64,000 nt of DNA from Accumulibacter sp. Its GTDB lineage: Bacteria > Pseudomonadota > Gammaproteobacteria > Burkholderiales > Rhodocyclaceae. The position numbers and the translations under genes were made by a program. The notes under the pieces were generated by a model that had not been told where the DNA came from, ran no database searches, and worked only from the letters and a program-made list of their open reading frames with translations. Location of the stretch: NCBI GenBank assembly GCA_017302455.1, contig JAFLDO010000009.1, forward strand, positions 50,467 to 114,466. The letters are read 5' to 3'. Shown one piece after another: positions 58,335 to 64,000 of the stretch (position 1 is its first letter; each line of letters opens with the position of its first letter).

Positions 58335-59913
58335 TACACACAAGCAAACTGACATACAGCTTGTATTCGACACTAATGTCCTGGTCGATGCACTGACCGC
58401 GCGCGGGCAATATTTCGCCTGCGCGGTCGATTTGCTGGAGATGGTGCGCAATGGCAAAGTTGAAGGCTGGTATGCGCATCATACGCTTACTTCGGTTTAT
58501 TACTTGCTGGAGCGTGCCTTTGCAGCAGAAACGCAAAACCGCAAGACCGCGACAGATCTAGCGCAAACATTGTTGCGCGAATTGCTCCAGTTTCTGAGAC
58601 CCTTGCCGCAAGTTGGTGACGAGTTGCGGCGCATTCACTCGATGCCCGGTGATGATTTGGAAGACCTCCTGATTGTTCATCTGGCAAGTAGCTATCTACC
58701 CAATCCGCTGGTTGTCACGCGCGATAAGTGGTTTTTGCAGCATTCTTCTCTGGCGGCGGCTCACCCCAAGGAGATTATTGAAAGGGGCTTGACCGCTTGG
58801 CAGTCTAGAGGCCAGCCGATCCCTTTTGCGGATTTAACCACGCAACAGCATTGCATACGCCCTCAGCTTGAACGCAACATGCATCGCGTTCTTCACCACG
58901 GCCAATACATCATGGGTCCTGAAGTGGCCGAACTCGAAGGCAAGCTCGCCGCTTATACAGGCGCCAAGCACTGCATCACGGTCGCCTCTGGCACCGAAGC
59001 ACTCCTCATTGCCCTGATGGCGCTGGGCATCAAACCAGGCGAGGAAGTCATCACCACGCCCTTCACCTTCGTCGCCACCGCCGAAGTTATCGTCCTGCTG
59101 GGTGCCGTTCCGGTTTTTGTCGATATCGAACCCGACACCTGCAACATCGATGCCAGCAAGATCGAAGCCGCGATCACCTCGAAGACCCGCGCGATAATTC
59201 CTGTCAGCCTCTATGGTCAACCGGCGGACATGGACGAAATCAATGCCATCGCCGCTAGGCACGGCCTGACGGTCATCGAAGATGCCGCGCAGAGTTTTGG
59301 CGCCGAATACAAGGGCAGGAAGAGTTGCAATCTGTCGACCATCGCCTGCACCAGCTTCTTCCCGAGCAAGCCGCTGGGCTGCTATGGCGACGGCGGGGCG
59401 ATCTTCTCCAGTGACGAAAATCTGGCCAAGGCCATGCGCGAGATCCGCGTGCACGGCCAGGAGAAGCGCTACGTGCATACGCGCATCGGGGTGGGTGGGC
59501 GCATGGATACACTGCAATGCGCCGTGGTGCTTGCAAAGCTGGAAAGATTCGACTGGGAAGTTGAGCAGCGCCTGAAAATTGGTGCCCGCTACAATGCACT
59601 GTTTGCCGGCAAGGTGCAGACCGTCACCCAGCGCCCGGACCGGACCAGCGTCTTTGCCCAATACACGGCCTTCATTGAGAACCGCGAACAGGTTCAGGAA
59701 AGACTCAAGGCGGCGGGGGTGCCGACTGCGGTACACTACCCCGTGCCGTTGCATCTGCAGCCGGCATACAGGGGAGGCTGCCAAGTGCATGGCGGAGTCA
59801 AGACCGCCGAACGGATGGCGCAAAGGGTAATGAGTTTTCCGATGAGTGCCGATCTTTCCGTAGAAGACCAAGAAAGAGTCGTGGCTGCAGCGCTTGAGGT
59901 TGTCAGGAACTAA
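58324..59913 (+). CDS. In-frame fusion of PIN-domain ribonuclease and DegT/WlbC-type aminotransferase
   Basis: 529 residues. Residues about 10-150 form a PIN domain with acidic residues in LVFDTNVLVDAL (Asp16), PGDDLEDLLIVHLAS (Asp114) and LVVTRDKWF (Asp134). From about 166 a complete aminotransferase follows: PIPFADLTTQQ, HGQYIMGPEVAELE, PLP Lys349 in FFPSKPLGCYGDGG, and PTAVHYPVPLHLQPAY. It closely resembles WbpE, which makes UDP-GlcNAc(3NH2)A. The GTG at 58324 has GGAGG 9 bases upstream; earlier starts lack one. No stop or good RBS separates the two domains, although weak internal TTG/ATT codons near 58770-58800 could allow separate translation. It is most likely a gene fusion created by insertion of a toxin module. 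Confidence 0.85.
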   Translation: MDVNTHKQTDIQLVFDTNVLVDALTARGQYFACAVDLLEMVRNGKVEGWYAHHTLTSVYYLLERAFAAETQNRKTATDLAQTLLRELLQFLRPLPQVGDELRRIHSMPGDDLEDLLIVHLASSYLPNPLVVTRDKWFLQHSSLAAAHPKEIIERGLTAWQSRGQPIPFADLTTQQHCIRPQLERNMHRVLHHGQYIMGPEVAELEGKLAAYTGAKHCITVASGTEALLIALMALGIKPGEEVITTPFTFVATAEVIVLLGAVPVFVDIEPDTCNIDASKIEAAITSKTRAIIPVSLYGQPADMDEINAIAARHGLTVIEDAAQSFGAEYKGRKSCNLSTIACTSFFPSKPLGCYGDGGAIFSSDENLAKAMREIRVHGQEKRYVHTRIGVGGRMDTLQCAVVLAKLERFDWEVEQRLKIGARYNALFAGKVQTVTQRPDRTSVFAQYTAFIENREQVQERLKAAGVPTAVHYPVPLHLQPAYRGGCQVHGGVKTAERMAQRVMSFPMSADLSVEDQERVVAAALEVVRN

Positions 59914-60190
59914 CCAATGGGGTGGCGTTGGCTTATTTCATGTTCTGTAAATGCGTAGCGCACTGGGTTTGCGATACTGGGGCGGTAGAAGCGATGAGTC
60001 GCCCCTTGGATTGTTCGACCATGCGCAGCATCCTCGGGATTCAGCCATTGTAGTATGTTCGAGCGCGAGAACCCTGCGCGAAATTGTTCTTTCGCCAACC
60101 CGAGTGCCAATATGCGCACGACTGACATTTCTTATGAAACAGTTAGTGACAATTGTTATTGAGTATTAATCAACGAAGGGTTTTGTGATA
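59914..60190. other. Gap within polysaccharide cluster, no convincing gene
   Basis: About 280 bases of lower GC. A minus-strand ORF of 72 codons (59910-60128; contains RSNILQWLNPEDAAHGRTIQ) has no clear RBS. It could be a fragment of another gene, but no family was recognised. The next gene's RBS-like GAAGGG is at 60175-60180. Confidence 0.35.
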
Positions 60191-61189
60191 ATGTACAAGA
60201 ATTGCTCGGTAGCAGTAGTCGTTCCTGCATATAACGAAGAAACACAAATAGCCGTGGTTATTGAATCCATGCCAGATATTGTTGATGTGATTGTCATAGT
60301 CAACGATTGCAGCAAGGATCAGACATCCCAAGTTGTAAGACGGCATTCTGAATTTGGCTCCGGAAGAATCGTCTTGCTGGAGCATGCAGAAAACCAAGGG
60401 GTTGGTGGCGCCATTGCCACAGGGTATAAATGGGTTAGAGATAACAACTACGATGTTGCGGTGGTAATGGCTGGCGACGGACAGATGGCCCCCGACGACT
60501 TGCCCGCTATTCTCGATCCAGTGGTGGATGGTGAGGCCGATTACACCAAGGGTAATCGGCTGGTTACGGGAGAAGCCTTCAAGAAGATTCCCAAGATCCG
60601 CTTCTTTGGCAACTCCGCCTTGTCACTCCTGACGAAGATCGCTTCGGGATACTGGCACGTCGCCGATTCACAAACAGGTTACACGGCCATTAGCCAGTCA
60701 GCTTTACAAGCTATCGATTGGGATAACATGTACAAGCGGTACGGGCAACCCAACGACCTGCTGGTCAAGCTGAACGTAGCCAACATGCGAGTTGTGGATG
60801 TGCCCATCGAACCAGTCTACAACGTGGGAGAAAAGTCGGGCATCAAGGTTCGCAAGGTTATCTTCACCATCGGCTCTTTGCTGGTGCGCTTGTTCTTCTG
60901 GCGACTCAAGGAAAAATACATCATCCGCAACTTTCATCCCTTGGTGTTCTTTTATGCCATGGGGCTTGGCGGGTTGGCGCTGAGCTCGATCCTCTTCGTG
61001 CGCATGCTTTCGATGTGGATCGGTAGCGGCAATGTTCCAGAAATCACTTTTCTCGGAAGTCTGTTTTCATTCTCCCTCAGTGTTAATTCACTTTTTTTCG
61101 CCATGTGGTTCGACTATGACGAGAACAAGCACCTGAATCCGCCGCTGAAACATCGTGAAACACGCCGCAAGTCCACTCAAGCGGAATGA
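60191..61189 (+). CDS. Family 2 glycosyltransferase with C-terminal membrane segments
   Basis: 332 residues. GT-A fold: VAVVVPAYNEETQIAVVIES, DVIVIVNDCSKDQTS and the metal-binding region VVMAGDGQMAPDDLPA, acceptor part DSQTGYTAISQSALQAIDWD. Two membrane segments at about 255-310 anchor it. Similar to dolichyl- or undecaprenyl-phosphate sugar transferases of the GtrB/DPM type. ATG at 60191; a GTG 6 bases earlier is possible. GC about 50%, much lower than the core genome. The stop overlaps the flippase start. Confidence 0.85.
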   Translation: MYKNCSVAVVVPAYNEETQIAVVIESMPDIVDVIVIVNDCSKDQTSQVVRRHSEFGSGRIVLLEHAENQGVGGAIATGYKWVRDNNYDVAVVMAGDGQMAPDDLPAILDPVVDGEADYTKGNRLVTGEAFKKIPKIRFFGNSALSLLTKIASGYWHVADSQTGYTAISQSALQAIDWDNMYKRYGQPNDLLVKLNVANMRVVDVPIEPVYNVGEKSGIKVRKVIFTIGSLLVRLFFWRLKEKYIIRNFHPLVFFYAMGLGGLALSSILFVRMLSMWIGSGNVPEITFLGSLFSFSLSVNSLFFAMWFDYDENKHLNPPLKHRETRRKSTQAE

Positions 61190-62511
61190 TACGCCCGCTC
61201 ATCGCGCAGGCTCTGCATAGTCTTCGACACCAAAAACTATCGCAGGACATAGCGTTCTCGCTCGGTAGTTTTGCCGTTCTGGCGATCAGCGGCATCGTGA
61301 TCAATATAGTGATCACCGTATTTCGCGATGCGGCTGCGCTTGGTGTCTTCAATATCGCATACGCTGTCTATATCGTGGCGTCGCAAGTTGCGGTATGGGG
61401 CCTTCACTACTCGGTACTTCGGCATGCAGCCTATCATGCGAGCGATCAGGAGGCACGGGGGCACATGCTGCTGACTGCAGCGGTCTGCTCAATCGCCATG
61501 GGCTTGGGGGCCGGTGCGGTTGTCTTCCAGGCTGAGCCCCTCTTTGCAGTTGCGTTCAACAGCGAGACGACCGGAGCAGCGATACGCAATACTGCTCTGG
61601 GACTGACTGTCTTCCCACTCAACAAGGTGTTGATTGCCTACTTGAACGGCCTGCGCGAAATGAGGGCCTACGCCGTGCTGCAGGCACTCCGTTACCTGAT
61701 GATCATGGCGCTTGTGGCGCTGGTTGCTGCATCGTCCCTGCCCATCGAGGTTTCCACGTTCTGCTTCTTCGTTGCCGAGCTGCTTACGTTAGTAACGGCG
61801 TGCCTGTACATCGCCAGCAGGCGTTTGGTCGGCACCTTGGGTTTCAGGCGGTCCTGGGTTGTACGCCACTACCAGTTCGGCACCAAGGCGCTGGCAGCCG
61901 GGCTGTTTACCGAAGTCAACTCCCGGGTGGATGTGCTGATGATCGGCATCTTCCTGTCCGACCGTGCCACCGGGATCTACAGCTTTGCAGCGATGTTGGT
62001 GGATGGCGTTTACCATGTGCTGGCCATGGTTCGGATCAATTTCAATCCGATACTGGTGGCAGCCATACGCGACAGGGACTGGCGAACTGTGCTAAACCTG
62101 CGCCGGCAGGCTCGCCGGATTGTGCTGCCGGTAACCATTGTCCTGGCACTCGGCCTGATCGCTACCTACTACGTATTCACGGCTTGGGTGATGCCGTCTG
62201 AAAAGGGTCTGCTGGAAGGTTTGCCTTCGCTGGCAATCCTGCTTGGTGGGCTAACCCTGATTTGCTTTCTGGTTCCTTTCGACAACCTGCTCATGGTTTC
62301 TGGTCACCCCGGATACCAGACACTGCAGCAATTGGTTTTGGTGGTAACCAATATAACCGTGGCTGTATTGTTGTTGCCCCTGCTCGGTATCGAGGGTGCT
62401 GCGTTGGGTACTGCTGTCAGTTACGTTGCTGGTGTCTTGACAATGGCTATTTTCGCCAACCGTTTGTTGGGCTGGAATCTGTTCACCAACACCATAAGGT
62501 CTGCCGAGTGA
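61186..62511 (+). CDS. Polysaccharide flippase (Wzx/MATE-like)
   Basis: 441 residues with about 12 membrane segments from QDIAFSLGSFAVLAISGIVI to the C-terminus. Topology and the FGTKALAAGLFTEVNSRVDV segment match lipopolysaccharide/O-antigen flippases of the polysaccharide-biosynthesis family. It would move undecaprenyl-linked glycan across the inner membrane. The ATG overlaps the glycosyltransferase stop, and its stop overlaps the next gene's GTG. Confidence 0.85.
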   Translation: MIRPLIAQALHSLRHQKLSQDIAFSLGSFAVLAISGIVINIVITVFRDAAALGVFNIAYAVYIVASQVAVWGLHYSVLRHAAYHASDQEARGHMLLTAAVCSIAMGLGAGAVVFQAEPLFAVAFNSETTGAAIRNTALGLTVFPLNKVLIAYLNGLREMRAYAVLQALRYLMIMALVALVAASSLPIEVSTFCFFVAELLTLVTACLYIASRRLVGTLGFRRSWVVRHYQFGTKALAAGLFTEVNSRVDVLMIGIFLSDRATGIYSFAAMLVDGVYHVLAMVRINFNPILVAAIRDRDWRTVLNLRRQARRIVLPVTIVLALGLIATYYVFTAWVMPSEKGLLEGLPSLAILLGGLTLICFLVPFDNLLMVSGHPGYQTLQQLVLVVTNITVAVLLLPLLGIEGAALGTAVSYVAGVLTMAIFANRLLGWNLFTNTIRSAE

Positions 62512-63902
62512 GTAATACGAGATTCATTTCCGGGTTGCTTGGCGCGGCCATCCTGCTGTCGGGGTTCGCGGCCCTCTGTTATCAGGTCACCTGGCAGCGG
62601 GCATTGACCCAGTCCATCGGCGCGGACGCAATCGCGGTGGTTCTGGTCGTTACCATATTCATGACTTGGCTTGGTGTGGGTGCCGCGCTGGCACGCAGTC
62701 TTTTGCGCCGATCTCGTCGCCGCATCGCCTTCAACTATGCCGTGGTGGAAATGGTCATCTCGATGTGCGGGCTGGTCTCGGTACCGGTGCTGCGAGCAGC
62801 CAACGGTGCGTTCGCGCTGACCGGCATCGACTCGGTGTGGGCCGACTTCGCCCTTAATCTCCTGGTGCTGGCGATACCCATCATTGGCATGGGTATGACC
62901 ACGCCCCTGATCGTACATGCTGCGCGCCAGGCGCTTGATAACTTCGGCCGCACTGTCGGCTATATCTATGGTTTGAACATCCTTGGTGCAGCTGCCGGTG
63001 CGTTAATCAGCGGCCTGGTGTTGTTGGAATGGCTAGGATTGCAAGGCGTCACGCAGCTGGCTGCTGTTCTCAACATGCTGGCCGCTTGTGCTGTGCTGCT
63101 TGCACTGCGAAAGTTTCCGCCCGATGCTGCCGATCCAGCGCCAGAAGGACAATTGCCGTTTGGGCGCATCGACTTGGCCGCCATTCTGTTCGGCTTCGGT
63201 ACCTTGGCCATGCAGGTACTTTACTTCCGCATACTACATGCCTACCTTACCCTGTCCACGCTAGTATTCCCGATAGTGCTTTCTGCCTACCTGTTGCTGA
63301 TGTCGCTCGGCCAGTGGCTGGGTGGCTGGCTGGCGGACCGCTTTCAACGCCGCTTGGCTGCCATCGCCGCGGCTCTGTTCGCCGCTGGCTCGTTGCTGAT
63401 GGTGGCGGCGCTGAACATGCCGCCGAACTGGGCGATCCCCTTCGGCGCGCTGCGCTTTACTGCCTTCAATGGTTCGCTGCTACTTGAGAATCGCCACCTG
63501 ATCGGCGACCCGCCTGTCCTGGGTGCCCTTTCCTTCTCGCTGCTGTTCATGATGTCGGTGGCTGCCTGGTCGGCTCTGTTCCCGGTGCTGTTGAAGGTGG
63601 CGACTCGCCACATCGACGAGGCCGGCGCAAGTTTTGGCCACCTCTACGGTATGTACACGGTCGGCAACGTGGCCGGCACCTTCCTTACCGGCGCGCTGAT
63701 CCTCGCCTGGGTAGGCACGACGGGAGCCGCGGCCTGCGCGATCGTGGTGGTCGGGGCTGGCGCCTGGCTGCTGCTGGGCGGCCGTGGCGAGGCGGAACCT
63801 GAGCCCGCGCTGGGCCGAGGCTTGGCCGCCGTAGGACTCTTGGCGGCATTGCTCGTGCCTGCGAATTTTTATGGGCGTTGGTGCACTATTAGTAATTGCT
63901 AA
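62508..63902 (+). CDS. Membrane protein of spermidine-synthase-associated type, possibly C-terminally truncated
   Basis: 464 residues, about 12 membrane segments (AAILLSGFAALCYQVTWQRA at the start, LNILGAAAGALISGLVLLEW in the middle, MYTVGNVAGTFLTGALILAW late). Such segments normally precede a SAM-binding spermidine synthase-like domain in fused proteins. Here the frame stops right after the last membrane segment with an atypical tail (ANFYGRWCTISNC). The sequence turns AT-rich just at the end (from about 63870), as if the 3' part was replaced. The GTG at 62508 overlaps the flippase stop. The substrate is unknown. Confidence 0.7.
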   Translation: MSNTRFISGLLGAAILLSGFAALCYQVTWQRALTQSIGADAIAVVLVVTIFMTWLGVGAALARSLLRRSRRRIAFNYAVVEMVISMCGLVSVPVLRAANGAFALTGIDSVWADFALNLLVLAIPIIGMGMTTPLIVHAARQALDNFGRTVGYIYGLNILGAAAGALISGLVLLEWLGLQGVTQLAAVLNMLAACAVLLALRKFPPDAADPAPEGQLPFGRIDLAAILFGFGTLAMQVLYFRILHAYLTLSTLVFPIVLSAYLLLMSLGQWLGGWLADRFQRRLAAIAAALFAAGSLLMVAALNMPPNWAIPFGALRFTAFNGSLLLENRHLIGDPPVLGALSFSLLFMMSVAAWSALFPVLLKVATRHIDEAGASFGHLYGMYTVGNVAGTFLTGALILAWVGTTGAAACAIVVVGAGAWLLLGGRGEAEPEPALGRGLAAVGLLAALLVPANFYGRWCTISNC

Positions 63903-64000
63903 TATTCAATGAAACTGGATTCCTCGTTTCCGGCATGAGTTCCCCCATTTCCCGTCCGTCGTCATGCAGCAGGCGCAACTTGCCCTACCCGGACCGATTG

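Overview
The window is about 63% GC and reads as the chromosome of a betaproteobacterium of the Rhodocyclales. Order and family membership of the housekeeping genes (smg-dprA-LysM, def-fmt-htpX, rsmB-DUF4390-ntrY/ntrX-like-trkA-trkH, hemE-priA) point there. A polyphosphate accumulator such as Candidatus Accumulibacter is plausible, but this is inference from style and context, not from a database match. A perfect parS palindrome (22793), a near-perfect second one (30691) and two consensus DnaA boxes (46954, 47133) suggest that the region lies near the replication origin. No rRNA, CRISPR array or intact insertion sequence was seen.

Layout. 1-2557: malic enzyme maeB, then tRNA-Ala(GGC) and tRNA-Glu(TTC) behind a near-consensus promoter. 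3182-8181: a one-directional run of exported proteins starting with a CsgG-like protein and including small secreted proteins, a secreted HExxH protein, an OmpA-domain protein and two proteins built on a related repeat; it closes with a strong terminator. 8449-13321: FecR-domain protein, OmpA lipoprotein, a secreted WD40-caspase protein and a glycine-zipper lipoprotein, closed by another hairpin. 13515-15623: TPP riboswitch and thiC. 15685-19718: a CHAT-protease/MBL-hydrolase pair. 19695-22751: amidase, DUF1840 protein, rsuA-type pseudouridine synthase and oxyR.

22834-40966 is a conserved core: topB, smg, dprA, LysM protein (minus strand), then def, fmt, htpX, rsmB, DUF4390, a NtrY/NtrX-like two-component pair and the Trk potassium system on the plus strand. 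A cation-efflux gene and an S1/P1 nuclease gene sit on the opposite strand between htpX and rsmB. A second trkH faces the first. 42940-45703 holds an internally duplicated DUF1538 membrane protein, a PII-like protein, a CBS-domain protein and an unknown protein. 45854-52522 holds hemE, priA, ppx and a membrane-anchored unknown. 52566-54728 is a ROK sugar kinase with an MFS transporter.

55266 to the end is a surface-polysaccharide cluster with lower and more variable GC. WlbA/WbpB-like dehydrogenase, WlbB/WbpD-like acetyltransferase and WlbC/WbpE-like aminotransferase would together make a UDP-2,3-diacetamido uronic acid; a GT2 glycosyltransferase and a flippase would add to and export the glycan. 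The aminotransferase is fused in frame behind a complete-looking PIN toxin domain with its own antitoxin gene upstream, and a tiny ORF resembling an aminotransferase N-terminus lies just before that module. This is the clearest rearrangement in the window. The last gene, a membrane protein of the spermidine-synthase-associated type, appears to end before any catalytic domain.
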